Assembly: GCA_937936045.1 (NCBI GenBank)
Contig: CALGXC010000004.1
Location: 558,001 to 622,000, forward strand
Direction: 5' to 3'
Origin: an uncultured Candidatus Saccharibacteria bacterium
GTDB lineage: Bacteria; Patescibacteriota; Saccharimonadia; Saccharimonadales; Saccharimonadaceae
Length of the DNA stretch: 64,000 bases
The notes under the pieces were generated by a model. That model was not told the origin of the DNA, ran no database searches, and was given only the letters and a program-made list of their open reading frames with translations. Shown in pieces: positions 48,353 to 57,783 of this stretch; position 1 is the stretch's first letter; each line of letters begins with the position of its first letter. The translations under genes and the position numbers were made by a program.

Positions 48353-49279
48353 ATGGATGACAACAATAATAAACCACAGCCTCAAACACCGCCTCAGCCA
48401 CAATTCCAGCAGGCCCCACAACAGCCTCAGGTTCAGCAACCTCAGCCACAACAACAATTCCCACAACAACCAGTCATGGGAACTCCATACCAAATGCCAC
48501 CAAAAAAGAAAATGAGCAAAGGTGCCATGTGGGGAATCATCGGCGGAATAATTGGACTAGTCGTAATTATCCTTGGTGTAGTCATGGCTGTCTTACTGCT
48601 AAGTGGTCCAAGCAAGGCGGATTATAAAGCTGCCGTAGACAAAGTGAACGATACAATCGAAATCTATAATAAAGCTTCGACGTCACTTTCATATGTTTCT
48701 ACTTCAGAAACTAAGACATCACTAGAGTCTACTCGTAAAAAGCTTTCCTCGACAAAGGATGAAGTTGACGGTAAATTAAGCGAACTAGGCAAGATGAAGG
48801 CTATTACTGGCGACAAAGAAGTTCGTGAGAAGTATGACGCTTTGAAAAATAAGCTAGGTAAGTTTGATTCTGCAGTAGATGCCTTTGATGAAGTTTACGG
48901 AAAGATACTTCCAGCAGTAGCTGATTTTTCTGACAGCAGCAACAGCTCTAATATATCCACCTTAGAAAGCGCAGTTAAGAAAGCTCGACAGGATCTTAAA
49001 AACGCCGATATCAAGAATGAGCACAACAAGAAATTCGTTAAGGACTTTACTACTCAATTGGAAAAACTTGAAGAAATGTTGCCAAAAGTTGCTGAGATGA
49101 AATCTGATTACAAAAAATACGACTCTAACTATATCAGTGATTTTTACGACACTCTTACTGCAATACAGAAGACTGCTCGCGAATGGTCTTCGGGACTACA
49201 AAAAATAGCAGAAGAGGGTGAAATCCGCGATGAATTAAATAACCTAGGAACTATACTGGTAAACAAGGTAAATAAATAG
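48353..49279 (+). CDS. Anchored outer protein B with the same N-terminal cassette
   Basis: 308 aa from the ATG at 48353 (MDDNNNKPQPQTPPQP). The first 90 residues repeat protein A: Gln/Pro-rich tail, KKKMSK, membrane helix at about 58-84. The outer 220 residues are a long, charged, helical and probably coiled domain (VNDTIEIYNKASTSLSYVS and on) without cysteine. Separate promoter and terminator, so A and B can be expressed independently. Probably lineage-specific surface proteins. Confidence 0.85.
   Translation: MDDNNNKPQPQTPPQPQFQQAPQQPQVQQPQPQQQFPQQPVMGTPYQMPPKKKMSKGAMWGIIGGIIGLVVIILGVVMAVLLLSGPSKADYKAAVDKVNDTIEIYNKASTSLSYVSTSETKTSLESTRKKLSSTKDEVDGKLSELGKMKAITGDKEVREKYDALKNKLGKFDSAVDAFDEVYGKILPAVADFSDSSNSSNISTLESAVKKARQDLKNADIKNEHNKKFVKDFTTQLEKLEEMLPKVAEMKSDYKKYDSNYISDFYDTLTAIQKTAREWSSGLQKIAEEGEIRDELNNLGTILVNKVNK
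48380..48628 (+). repeat. Duplicated N-terminal cassette, copy 2
   Basis: Second copy of the 47388 cassette, 992 bp downstream in the same orientation; the first 192 nt are identical. Confidence 0.95.
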
Positions 49280-49298
49280 TTCTGCTAAATATCAGAAG

Positions 49299-49326
49299 CG
49301 CCTCGTTTCTTGCGAGGCGTTTTTTG
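49299..49326 (+). terminator. Terminator after protein B
   Basis: Stem CGCCTCG (49299-49305) / CGAGGCG (49313-49319), 7-nt loop, six T. Confidence 0.92.
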
Positions 49327-49327
49327 A

Positions 49328-49333
49328 TAGAAT
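49328..49333 (+). promoter_or_regulatory. -10 box of the UDG gene
   Basis: TAGAAT, 6 nt before the ATG at 49340; directly after the preceding terminator. Confidence 0.5.
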
Positions 49334-49339
49334 AAATAT

Positions 49340-49921
49340 ATGGACAAGCAGACTAAATTGGACATGCTGGCGGAAGAAATTGTAAAAGAGAAGGTTTGCT
49401 CAGATTTGGCAGATCAGGCAGCACAATTAGTTATGGGTGATGGAAATCCTGATGCTGATATCGTTTTTATTGGCGAGGCGCCAGGGAAGAATGAAGATTT
49501 ACAAGGCAAACCGTTTGTTGGTGCTGCGGGAAAATTCCTTGATGAGATGCTAAAGTCTGCTGATCTGCAACGTTCAGATGTGTATATTACCAATATTGTT
49601 AAGTATCGACCGCCGAATAATCGTGACCCGTTACCAGAGGAAAAGCGACAATTCTGGCCATATTTACTCAGGCAATTAGAAATCATTCAGCCAAAGGCTA
49701 TTCTAACCTTAGGGCGACACAGTGGCGGCGGATTTATTCCAGGATTGCAGATCAGTAAAGAACACGGTCGTCCACGTAAAGTGCGTTTACACGAGCTCGA
49801 ATTCGTGGTGATTCCGTTATATCATCCAGCGGCCGCGCTTTATAATGGCGGCATGCGCCAGACATTAGTTGATGATTTTATTCAGGCTGTGGAGTTTGTG
49901 AATAATAATAGCGGCGCTTAA
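49340..49921 (+). CDS. Family 4-type uracil-DNA glycosylase without Fe-S cysteines
   Basis: Removes uracil from DNA. 193 aa with GEAPGKNEDLQGKPFVGAAG (motif 1), KYRPPNNRDPLPEE, LTLGRHSGG and the catalytic-site PLYHPAAALYNGG. Family 4 enzymes hold a 4Fe-4S cluster with four cysteines: a Cys-x-x-Cys near the N-terminus, one in the KCRPP segment and one in the following helix. Here only C20 remains; the KCRPP cysteine is Y89 and the helix position is W106. The fold can probably stand without the cluster. Probably leaderless. Confidence 0.92.
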   Translation: MDKQTKLDMLAEEIVKEKVCSDLADQAAQLVMGDGNPDADIVFIGEAPGKNEDLQGKPFVGAAGKFLDEMLKSADLQRSDVYITNIVKYRPPNNRDPLPEEKRQFWPYLLRQLEIIQPKAILTLGRHSGGGFIPGLQISKEHGRPRKVRLHELEFVVIPLYHPAAALYNGGMRQTLVDDFIQAVEFVNNNSGA

Positions 49922-49934
49922 TTAGACTATTTTC

Positions 49935-49963
49935 TTGCAAAAGTTTCTCAGATGTAGTATAGT
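49935..49963 (+). promoter_or_regulatory. Promoter of the rrf2-yhgE operon
   Basis: TTGCAA (49935-49940), 17-nt spacer, TATAGT (49958-49963). AT-rich partial repeats just downstream (49964-49988) could bind the Rrf2 protein. Confidence 0.6.
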
Positions 49964-50006
49964 GGATAGTCGATATCTATTATATCTAAATCGAGAAAGG
50001 ATTTGT

Positions 50007-50441
50007 GTGAGATTATCGGGAGCTGTTGAACAAGCGTGTTGCATTATGGCAATTCTGGCGGATCCGAAAAGGACGACGCCGGTAACTAATGATGCGCTGG
50101 CAGAAAAGATGCTGGTTTCGCCGACGTACTTGAAGAAAATTAGTCGGAAATTGGTAATAGCAAAGCTAATCACTTCAACACAGGGAACTGGTGGCGGATT
50201 TATTTTAGCGAGAAAAATGAACGAAGTTACGTTGCATGATGTTGTCCTTGCAATTGAGGGAGAGTCGCCATTTTTCCAGCCCCAGGGAATTGTTGAGAGA
50301 GTTTTTCAATCACGTCCTCGCCAGGTGGAAATTGGCATGAATATGATAGAAAAGGTTTTTTCTGAAGCGCAGGAAAAGTGGAGTGAATATTTGAAAACTG
50401 TGACGCTGGAAGATGTCGCAAAGGAGGTCGCACATGATTAA
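50007..50441 (+). CDS. Rrf2-family transcriptional regulator
   Basis: 144 aa from the GTG at 50007 with GAAAGGA upstream; a longer frame to 49935 runs through the promoter. Winged-helix HTH: TNDALAEKMLVSPTYLKKISRKLVIAKLITSTQGTGGGFILAR, then a dimer helix (VTLHDVVLAIEGESPFFQ). The three cluster cysteines of IscR/NsrR-type members are absent; the only Cys pair is near residue 10 in helix 1. So it is not an Fe-S sensor. It overlaps the next gene by 8 nt and probably controls it and itself. Confidence 0.92.
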   Translation: MRLSGAVEQACCIMAILADPKRTTPVTNDALAEKMLVSPTYLKKISRKLVIAKLITSTQGTGGGFILARKMNEVTLHDVVLAIEGESPFFQPQGIVERVFQSRPRQVEIGMNMIEKVFSEAQEKWSEYLKTVTLEDVAKEVAHD

Positions 50442-52521
50442 AAATAAGATGTTACAAGCCGAGTGGAGGCATTTGTTTAATAATAAAATATTACTGATAT
50501 CCATGGCTGTGATTTCGTTTATCCCGATTTTGTATAGTGGATTTTTCCTAGGCTCAATTTGGGATCCGTACGGACAAACAAAAAACTTGCCGGTGGCGTT
50601 TGTGAACGAAGATAAGGGCACTAGCTTAAATGGCAAATCGCTGAATGTTGGCGAATCTGTCGAGAAAAAACTGAAAGATAATCACGATTTGGGCTGGGAG
50701 TTTGTCAGTAAACAGCAAGCAGACGAAGGCGTGAATAACGGGCATTTTTATGCAGTGGTAACTATTCCGTCCGATTTTTCGCAGAAAGCGGCGTCAATTA
50801 CCGAATCTGAACCTCAGCAAGCGGTTATTAATTTTACGACCACGCCAGCGAAAAACTATATCGGTTCGCTAGTCAGCAATCAAGCTGCCGCCAAGGTTAA
50901 ATCTTCGGTGTCTGGACAAATCACTCAGGCGTACGCTAAGGGAATTTTGGAGAATTTGGACAAGCTTGGAATAGGGCTGGATGCGGCAGCTAACGGCGCG
51001 TCAACTTTGCACGACGGATTAGGGCGATTGCAATCTGGCACACAAACATACGTTGGCGGCGTTAAGCAATTAGCGGTAAATCAGCAATCCTTGACTGGCG
51101 GACTGGCGCAACTCAGCGACGGTTCTCGTAAATTGCAGGCGGGGTTGGGGCAATTGTCGAACAATTTGCCGACCGAATCTCAATTGTCACAATTATCTGA
51201 CGGCATGAAACAATTGCAATCGGGAATAAATCAATTAAATGCCAGCGTGAGTAACCCATCGCCAGCGCTCGTGGCTCAGCAAAACAAGGTAGAAACGGAA
51301 GCGCAAACTTTGGCGCAAACAATGCGAGCTTCGGAGTCCGACTTGTCGGCGGCGGGCGATACTTTGCGGACTTTGGGCACGCAAGCAGCCGCTCCTGGTG
51401 GCAATTCTACGACGACGATAAGTTTGTCGCAAATTAGCAATATTTCTCGAGCATTCACAGAAACTCAGACAATTATTGAGCAGACGACAACGCTACGTGA
51501 CGACCTTCAAACGCTAAATCAGCAATTATCGGCGCAACAAACGCAACTTCAGGCTGGAGTTTCTACATTGAATAACGGCGTGAATCAATTGACGCCAAAC
51601 GCGATCACCGCATTTAACGGCTATAACAGCGTGCGATTCGCAAATAATCAATTGCTGGCGGGCTCGGCAAGCTTAACAAACGGCTTAAATGAAGCGAAAT
51701 CGGGCAGTCAAAAATTGGCGAATGGTGCGAGTTTATTAGAAAGTCGCTCGGGCGCGTTAATTGATGGAACTTCGCAACTGGCAAGCGGCGCGGATACGCT
51801 GGCGAATAAATTGGCGGACGCTTCTAGTCGCATAAAAATTCAACCAACTGGCGCTACGACTCAGCAGCAAATTGCGAATCCAGTGAAGTCGGAAATGACG
51901 GAAAAGGGTAATGTTCCGAACTATGGCTACGCTTTGTCGCCGTATGTTTTGTCGCTAAGTTTGTTCGTTGGGGCACTCGTTCTGAACGTTATTTATCCGA
52001 TTCGCAAAACTTTTTCTGAGCAGGAAAGTGCGATTCGTTGGTGGCTATCCAAAGCTTCGGTGGCTGGCATGGCGGCCTTTATGCAAGCAACGATTTTGAT
52101 GTTGGTGATGGTGTTTTTCTTAGGGCTAACTCCAGAGCATCCAGCGCATTTTATCGGGGCAATTTATCTGACGTCGTTTGCATATATGTCGATTGTGTCG
52201 CTTTTGGTGATTGTTTTGGATAATCCAGGGCGATTCCTGGCGATGGTTCTTTTGGTGCTTCAATTGGGTTCTAGCGAGGGAACATTCCCAATCCAAACTG
52301 CCAACGGATTCTTCCAAGCAATTAATCCGCTAGTGCCGATGACTTACTCGATTCGTGCATTACGTCAGGCTATTTCGGGCGGGCTAGATAACGCATTTTA
52401 CGGCGGCAGTATGTGGGTTTTGGCTGGATTCTTGTTGGTGGCTAATTTATTGATAATCGGCTTCTTCGCTTATCGTGGTAAGCGTAAATTCGCACACACG
52501 TCGGTTGATGGCGATGATTAA
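50434..52521 (+). CDS. YhgE/Pip family membrane protein (ABC-2-type)
   Basis: 695 aa from the ATG at 50434 behind AAAGGAGG. Start NKMLQAEWRHLFNNKILLISMAVISFIPILYSGFFL is the YhgE membrane entry, followed by the typical NLPVAFVNEDKGTSLNGK and WEFVSKQQADEGVNNGHFYAVVTIPSDFS. A long outer region carries repeated helical units (GLGRLQSGTQTYVGGVKQL, GLAQLSDGSRKLQAGLGQL). Five C-terminal membrane segments complete an ABC-2-like permease half. Relatives include phage infection protein and the EsaA secretion component. Possible roles are export or surface attachment; regulated by the Rrf2 gene. Confidence 0.9.
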   Translation: MIKNKMLQAEWRHLFNNKILLISMAVISFIPILYSGFFLGSIWDPYGQTKNLPVAFVNEDKGTSLNGKSLNVGESVEKKLKDNHDLGWEFVSKQQADEGVNNGHFYAVVTIPSDFSQKAASITESEPQQAVINFTTTPAKNYIGSLVSNQAAAKVKSSVSGQITQAYAKGILENLDKLGIGLDAAANGASTLHDGLGRLQSGTQTYVGGVKQLAVNQQSLTGGLAQLSDGSRKLQAGLGQLSNNLPTESQLSQLSDGMKQLQSGINQLNASVSNPSPALVAQQNKVETEAQTLAQTMRASESDLSAAGDTLRTLGTQAAAPGGNSTTTISLSQISNISRAFTETQTIIEQTTTLRDDLQTLNQQLSAQQTQLQAGVSTLNNGVNQLTPNAITAFNGYNSVRFANNQLLAGSASLTNGLNEAKSGSQKLANGASLLESRSGALIDGTSQLASGADTLANKLADASSRIKIQPTGATTQQQIANPVKSEMTEKGNVPNYGYALSPYVLSLSLFVGALVLNVIYPIRKTFSEQESAIRWWLSKASVAGMAAFMQATILMLVMVFFLGLTPEHPAHFIGAIYLTSFAYMSIVSLLVIVLDNPGRFLAMVLLVLQLGSSEGTFPIQTANGFFQAINPLVPMTYSIRALRQAISGGLDNAFYGGSMWVLAGFLLVANLLIIGFFAYRGKRKFAHTSVDGDD

Positions 52522-52548
52522 TTGACCTCTGTTATAAAACATTGTTCT

Positions 52549-52664
52549 TTGACAAAAAATGAGCGGTTTGCTAATATAAAAGTACTAACTAGAGGAATTT
52601 ACGTCAGTTCACCTCTATACCTGGTTTTTGAATTATATTGTAATAAAAAAAGGAGTATAACAAT
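52549..52664 (+). promoter_or_regulatory. RNase J promoter and leader
   Basis: TTGACA (52549-52554), 17-nt spacer, TAATAT (52572-52577), then a leader of about 80 nt. TAGAGG and CCTCTA (around 52592-52619) can pair. AAAAGGAG lies 10 nt before the ATG. Confidence 0.6.
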
Positions 52665-54824
52665 ATGGGTCAGCGGCGACTAGCAACACCGCAAAAAGAC
52701 GACGCTAATAAGCGTCCGCAGTCAAAGAAAAGCAACAATGCAGTTTTGAATAGCACAACTACTCGTAAGGGTGAAGTTTTCCGAGCTCAGCGACGAACAA
52801 GCGAGAATGTTAATCTCAGGGCTTCACAACACTTGATTGATATTCCAGTAAACAAGTCAGTTTACAACGGATACGGCGGTGAGCAATTTAGCGCCAAAAT
52901 GCAGCCAAAGCCTGTTCGCGGCGGTCAGCCGAAACTTCGGATTATCCCAATTGGTGGCGTGGGCGAAATGGGAATTGGTAAGAATATGAACGCCATCGAA
53001 TATGATGATGAGATTATCATCGTAGATATGGGTTTTTTGTTCCCAGGTAGCGATTATCCAGGCATTAATTACATCACGCCGGATATTACTTGGCTGGAAG
53101 AGAATAAGCATAAGATTAAGGCGCACGTATTTACGCATGGGCACCTTGATCACATTGGTTCGTTCCGTCACTTCATTCATCGTATTCCTGCGCCAGTTTA
53201 TGGCTCTAAGTTTACGATTGGCATGCTTGATCGAACGATGGACGATTCAGAAGTGGATTTCAAGCCGGATTATCGAGTGATGGATCCGCTGAGTCACGAA
53301 ATTGTTCAAGTTTCTAAGCATTTTTCAATCGAGTTGGTGCGAGTCAACCACTCAATTCCTGATTCTACGGCGGTGATTATTCGAACTCCAATGGGCGTGA
53401 TTGTCGATTCTGGTGACTGGCGATTTGAGGAAAGTCCAGTTGATGGTCAGAAGTTTGACCTTGAGCGACTTACGGAAGTGGCTTCAAAAGAAGGCATTTT
53501 GATGTTTATGAATGAATCGACCAACTGTGAATCGGCTGGTACGCACACACATACGGAGTTTGATATTCAGTATTCCATCGGTCAGGTGATGGACAAGTTT
53601 AGTAATAGTCGAGTTATTTTAAGCTGTTTCTCATCGCAGGTGCATCGCTTGCAATTAATTTTGGAAGAGGCGCATAAGCACGGACGCAAGGTGGCATTTG
53701 CTGGATTCTCGATGATTCAAAACCTGGAAGTGGCGTTGCGTTCGGGGACGATTAAGATTCCTAAAGACACCATCATGAAGATGGAAGATATTGTTAAATT
53801 ACCAGATAATCAAATTGCCGTAGTTTGTACTGGATCGCAAGGTGAATTTAATGCTGTCTTAAATCGCATGGCGACGGGCGCTCATAAATATATGAAAATT
53901 AAGGGATCGGACGTTGTGGTGTTTAGCTCAAATCCAATTCCTGGCAATGAAAAAAGCGTAGTGCGAACGGTTGACGGTCTGATGCGTGAGGGTTCTGATG
54001 TTATTCAGAATGGTAAAACCCACTTAACAGGTATCGGTCCGCTACACTTGTCGGGTCATGGATATTATGACGATCATGTCAAATTGATCAATGCACTTAA
54101 CCCAACTTACTATATGCCAATTCACGGTGAATTCCATATGTTGGTGCATAATGCTAGATTGGCGGAAAAGGAATGTGGAATTCCTCGCAAGAATATTTTT
54201 GTGTGTGATGCTGGAGATATTATTGAAATTGATATTGAAAGGCAAGCGAAGAAAGCTGGGCGAATTCACGTTGGTGGTGTGATGTATGATGACACTGGCG
54301 CGGTCGTTTCTGAGGTTGTGTTGAAAGATCGCATTCACATGTCGCAAGAGGGAATGTTTGTTGTGGTGCTGACTGTACAGCGTGGCACGGGACGATTATT
54401 GACTAGCCCAGACATTATTTCTCGCGGATTTATTTACTTGCGTGACTCTGAAGAGTTGATGAATATGATTCGTCAATACTTGAAGCAAAAAGCGGCACGT
54501 AGTTTTTCTGGCAAATATGATTTGGATGTGATCAAAAAAGAAATTAAAGATGAGATTACGCACATATTGTACGATCAGACTCGCCGAACACCAATTGTTA
54601 TTCCAGTGATTAATGAAGTTGGCGGATTGAAGTCTGTAAAGTCGGAAGCTACGCCAGCTCATTCTGTTTCAAAATCGCCAGCGCGCGGTAAGAGATCTGC
54701 CTCGGGTGAGTCAAAAATGACTCTTCCAACTGCGCCGCGTCGTCGTTTTCCGCAGCGTCAAGTGCCAGATACTGAAGCAAACGACACAAAAGCCAGGGAG
54801 CGACAAAACACGCGCCCGTACTAG
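52665..54824 (+). CDS. rnj: Ribonuclease J
   Basis: Endonuclease and 5'-3' exonuclease that matures and decays RNA. 719 aa. An 85-residue polar, basic N-terminal extension precedes the beta-lactamase domain (LRIIPIGGVGEMGIGKNM). The metal motif HGHLDH is at 158-163, with further ligand segments (VNHSIPDS, IVDSGDWRF) and beta-CASP motifs (VVCTGSQGEFNAVLNRMATG, FSSNPIPGNE, PIHGEFHMLVHNARLAE). The C-terminus ends in a Ser/Arg/Lys-rich tail. Both extensions could bind RNA or partner proteins. Confidence 0.97.
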   Translation: MGQRRLATPQKDDANKRPQSKKSNNAVLNSTTTRKGEVFRAQRRTSENVNLRASQHLIDIPVNKSVYNGYGGEQFSAKMQPKPVRGGQPKLRIIPIGGVGEMGIGKNMNAIEYDDEIIIVDMGFLFPGSDYPGINYITPDITWLEENKHKIKAHVFTHGHLDHIGSFRHFIHRIPAPVYGSKFTIGMLDRTMDDSEVDFKPDYRVMDPLSHEIVQVSKHFSIELVRVNHSIPDSTAVIIRTPMGVIVDSGDWRFEESPVDGQKFDLERLTEVASKEGILMFMNESTNCESAGTHTHTEFDIQYSIGQVMDKFSNSRVILSCFSSQVHRLQLILEEAHKHGRKVAFAGFSMIQNLEVALRSGTIKIPKDTIMKMEDIVKLPDNQIAVVCTGSQGEFNAVLNRMATGAHKYMKIKGSDVVVFSSNPIPGNEKSVVRTVDGLMREGSDVIQNGKTHLTGIGPLHLSGHGYYDDHVKLINALNPTYYMPIHGEFHMLVHNARLAEKECGIPRKNIFVCDAGDIIEIDIERQAKKAGRIHVGGVMYDDTGAVVSEVVLKDRIHMSQEGMFVVVLTVQRGTGRLLTSPDIISRGFIYLRDSEELMNMIRQYLKQKAARSFSGKYDLDVIKKEIKDEITHILYDQTRRTPIVIPVINEVGGLKSVKSEATPAHSVSKSPARGKRSASGESKMTLPTAPRRRFPQRQVPDTEANDTKARERQNTRPY

Positions 54825-54914
54825 GGTTCTAGATTGATTTTACTGGTTAATTATGCTATAATACTAGGCGTATTAAATTGATTTTTATATCTGTTAATAA
54901 GTGTAAAATCAGTG

Positions 54915-54920
54915 TATAAT
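54915..54920 (+). promoter_or_regulatory. -10 box of ftsK
   Basis: TATAAT, 10 nt before the ATG at 54931; another TATAAT at 54857-54862 may be a second start site with a leader. Confidence 0.5.
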
Positions 54921-54930
54921 AAAAACGATT

Positions 54931-57147
54931 ATGGCAAAAAAGCGAAAGAGCACGAAAAAATCCGCACCAGCCAAGCCGCAGCATAGTTTGCCGGCGGGTT
55001 TTTGGTCGCAAGTTGGCGCGGTGATGCTTATTCTTTTGTCGCTGCTACTCGTCGTGTCGTGGTTTGGTGTTGGTGGTCCGGTTCTGCAATGGATTGATAT
55101 GGCAACCGTAAAAACAATTGGCTATACAGCGTACGCCTTGCCGATATTGCTGATTTATTTGGCGGTTGAGACTTTCCGAGCAGAAGAGAATCAATTACCT
55201 GTAGTGGTGAAATTTGCGGCAATTCTGGAAATTGTGTGGTTTTCTGGATTATTTGGGTTAATGAAGACGGCTTCACATCCGAATTCTGGTGGATTTGTGG
55301 GCGATATATTGAATACAGCTACACTGAAAATGGTAGATTCGGCAATTGCGGTGATTATTTATCTAGTTTTGGCGTTTATAACAGTTCTATTTATTACTCA
55401 AACGTCACCGTTTACAGTTTTCAGTAAACTTTGGGAGATGATTAAGAGCAATACCAAGGAGGACGATGATAATCGTTCTGTTATGAAGAAGGCATCAATT
55501 GCTCAGCCGACGGAAGAAGAGAAAAAGACCGACCTGGGAGAAATTAAGCTAAACGCTGGTGTGCCAATAATTGATACAGCCAAAGAGAAAAAGAGCTTAT
55601 TAAAGAAAGTAGAGAAGCCAGAGAAGGTCAATGAAGAACAGGCTTTGGTGGCAACTCGTGATCCAAATTGGGAAGCACCAAGCTTGGATCTATTAGAGAA
55701 GAACGAAAGCGGTGCTGACGCTGGAGACACGCGTCAGAACGCCCAAATAATTCACGATACGTTGGCTGAGTTTAATATTGAGGCGGCGATGGGCGATATT
55801 AATGTTGGTCCAAAAGTCACGCAATACACCCTAAGACCACCAAGTGGGGTTAAATTGACGCGAATTACGGCGCTGGAAACTAACATTGCGCTTAATTTGG
55901 CAGCACAAAGTTTAAGGATTGAGGCGCCAATTCCTGGTCAGCGAGCGGTTGGTATTGAAGTGCCTAACCGTAAAGCTGCCGAAGTGCGACTACGAAGTAC
56001 GTTGTCATCAAAACAGTGGGCTGCTGCTCGTGATCCTTTGAGTTTTGGAATTGGTAAAGATATATCTGGTCAAGTTGTTGTGGGCGAGCTGGGGAAGATG
56101 CCGCATTTGTTAATTGCTGGACAAACGGGTTCTGGTAAGTCTGTGATGATTAATACTTTGCTGTGTAGCTTGCTATATCGCAATAGTCCGAGTGATATGA
56201 AGTTGATTTTGGTTGACCCGAAGCAGGTCGAAATGGCACCGTACGCCGATATTCCACATCTTCTTACGCCGGTGATTAACGAACCGGAAAAGACTATTTC
56301 AGCTTTGAAGTGGGCAGTGAATGAGATGGAGCGACGCTACAAATTGTTGGCGGGCGAGAAAATCCGCAATATTAAGGAATACAACAAGAGGTTGCAGTCG
56401 CGCGCTAAGAAGATTGCGATTGCTGATGAAAATGGCAATGTTCAGGAGCATGAAGATGGATCGATGCCGTATATTGTGATTGTGGTGGACGAGATGTCTG
56501 ATCTTATGATGATGGCTAAAAAGGATGTTGAGACATTAATTGTTCGCTTGGCGCAGAAATCGCGAGCGGTTGGTATTCACTTGGTGTTGGCAACGCAGCG
56601 TCCTAGCGTGAACGTGATTACTGGTTTGATTAAGGCAAACGTGCCGGCGCGAATTGCCTTTACGGTGGCTAGCCAGGTTGACAGTATAACGATTCTAGAC
56701 CAATCTGGCGCTGAGAAATTATTGGGTCAAGGAGATATGCTATTTTATGTAACGAGCATGAGCAAACCAAGGCGTATTCAGGGTGCCTGGGTGACAGATG
56801 ACGAGGTGAATAAAATTGCCGATCATTTGCGTATGCAGATGGCTCCGCAGTACAACGATGAAGTGGTGGCTCAGCCAGTTCAATTGGATGGCAAGGGTGG
56901 CGTCGTGATGGACTTATCTGAAGGTGGTGACGATAAGTTTAAGGACGCGGTTCGTGTGGTGGTTGAGCGTCGCAAGGCTTCAACAAGTATGTTGCAAACG
57001 CGCCTGGGAATTGGTTATCAGCGAGCAGCGCGAATTATTGAAGAGATGGAAGAGCGGGGAATTATCGGTCCGCAGAATGGTTCTAAGCCACGTGATGTTT
57101 TGATTTCTAGTCCAGAAGAGCTTGATGAACTATTGGCGGAATCGTGA
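54931..57147 (+). CDS. ftsK: DNA translocase FtsK/SpoIIIE
   Basis: Pumps chromosome ends through the closing septum. 738 aa. A short N-terminal membrane domain has about four segments (residues 25-165), then a linker (Glu/Lys rich), the alpha domain (FNIEAAMGDINVGPKVTQYTL) and the RecA-like motor with Walker A AGQTGSGKSVMINTLL and Walker B IVIVVDEMSDLMM. QKSRAVGIHLVLATQRPSV follows. The C-terminal gamma winged-helix (STSMLQTRLGIGYQRAARIIEEME) is present. Confidence 0.97.
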   Translation: MAKKRKSTKKSAPAKPQHSLPAGFWSQVGAVMLILLSLLLVVSWFGVGGPVLQWIDMATVKTIGYTAYALPILLIYLAVETFRAEENQLPVVVKFAAILEIVWFSGLFGLMKTASHPNSGGFVGDILNTATLKMVDSAIAVIIYLVLAFITVLFITQTSPFTVFSKLWEMIKSNTKEDDDNRSVMKKASIAQPTEEEKKTDLGEIKLNAGVPIIDTAKEKKSLLKKVEKPEKVNEEQALVATRDPNWEAPSLDLLEKNESGADAGDTRQNAQIIHDTLAEFNIEAAMGDINVGPKVTQYTLRPPSGVKLTRITALETNIALNLAAQSLRIEAPIPGQRAVGIEVPNRKAAEVRLRSTLSSKQWAAARDPLSFGIGKDISGQVVVGELGKMPHLLIAGQTGSGKSVMINTLLCSLLYRNSPSDMKLILVDPKQVEMAPYADIPHLLTPVINEPEKTISALKWAVNEMERRYKLLAGEKIRNIKEYNKRLQSRAKKIAIADENGNVQEHEDGSMPYIVIVVDEMSDLMMMAKKDVETLIVRLAQKSRAVGIHLVLATQRPSVNVITGLIKANVPARIAFTVASQVDSITILDQSGAEKLLGQGDMLFYVTSMSKPRRIQGAWVTDDEVNKIADHLRMQMAPQYNDEVVAQPVQLDGKGGVVMDLSEGGDDKFKDAVRVVVERRKASTSMLQTRLGIGYQRAARIIEEMEERGIIGPQNGSKPRDVLISSPEELDELLAES

Positions 57148-57165
57148 AAAGATTGATCAAACATT

Positions 57166-57783
57166 ATGAGCGAGTATTTTCTTGATAATTATGACTTAGC
57201 CCTTGATCAGGAGACTCTTGTCGCTATAGTACAAGCAGCAGGTAAGGTTCTTAAAGAGAAGGGTATTGAAGGCCTAGAAAATGGTCGCCATAAAATAGAC
57301 GATAGTAGTGCTGCTGCGAACATTTTTACATATAAGCTATCGCCAGAAATAGTACGTCATATCTTTTCAATTCCACTAGAAACCATTCGTGTTTCTTCGG
57401 ACGGTCATGCGGAGGGGTGCGAAATAGTCTATTTACCAGAATCTATGCTGGAAGACGGTACGCAATGTTCCGCTGAATTAGGTTTGTATGTTACTGAGGT
57501 GGTGGGTCGTTCGGGTGGTTTACCGCCGCTTTATATAGAGCATAGCTGGAATATTAGAGGTTGGAAGGGGCAACATCTTGAGGGAGAGTATAAAGTCGAA
57601 TATTCCGTAGATGGACAACGAATAAGTCCAAGTAATCTTGATCTAGAAAGTCTGGATTTGAGAAACCCTGAAGACATCAGAAGATTAATCACCGACATAA
57701 GAAATAATGCTCAATCCCTCAGTGTTGATGATATAGACACTATCTATAAGCTCATTGACATGATATCGCAGAATGGGGTATAA
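57166..57783 (+). CDS. Unknown 205-aa protein between ftsK and rpsF
   Basis: Not recognised. It starts 18 nt after the ftsK stop with no clear ribosome site. Sequence is acidic and soluble, starting MSEYFLDNYDLALDQETLV, with a beta-rich middle (CEIVYLPESMLEDGTQCSAELGLYV, IEHSWNIRGWKGQHLEGEYKVEYSV) and two helices at the end (PEDIRRLITDIRNNAQSLSVDDID). No membrane segment. Its 3' end overlaps the rpsF promoter. Probably lineage-specific. Confidence 0.7.
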   Translation: MSEYFLDNYDLALDQETLVAIVQAAGKVLKEKGIEGLENGRHKIDDSSAAANIFTYKLSPEIVRHIFSIPLETIRVSSDGHAEGCEIVYLPESMLEDGTQCSAELGLYVTEVVGRSGGLPPLYIEHSWNIRGWKGQHLEGEYKVEYSVDGQRISPSNLDLESLDLRNPEDIRRLITDIRNNAQSLSVDDIDTIYKLIDMISQNGV

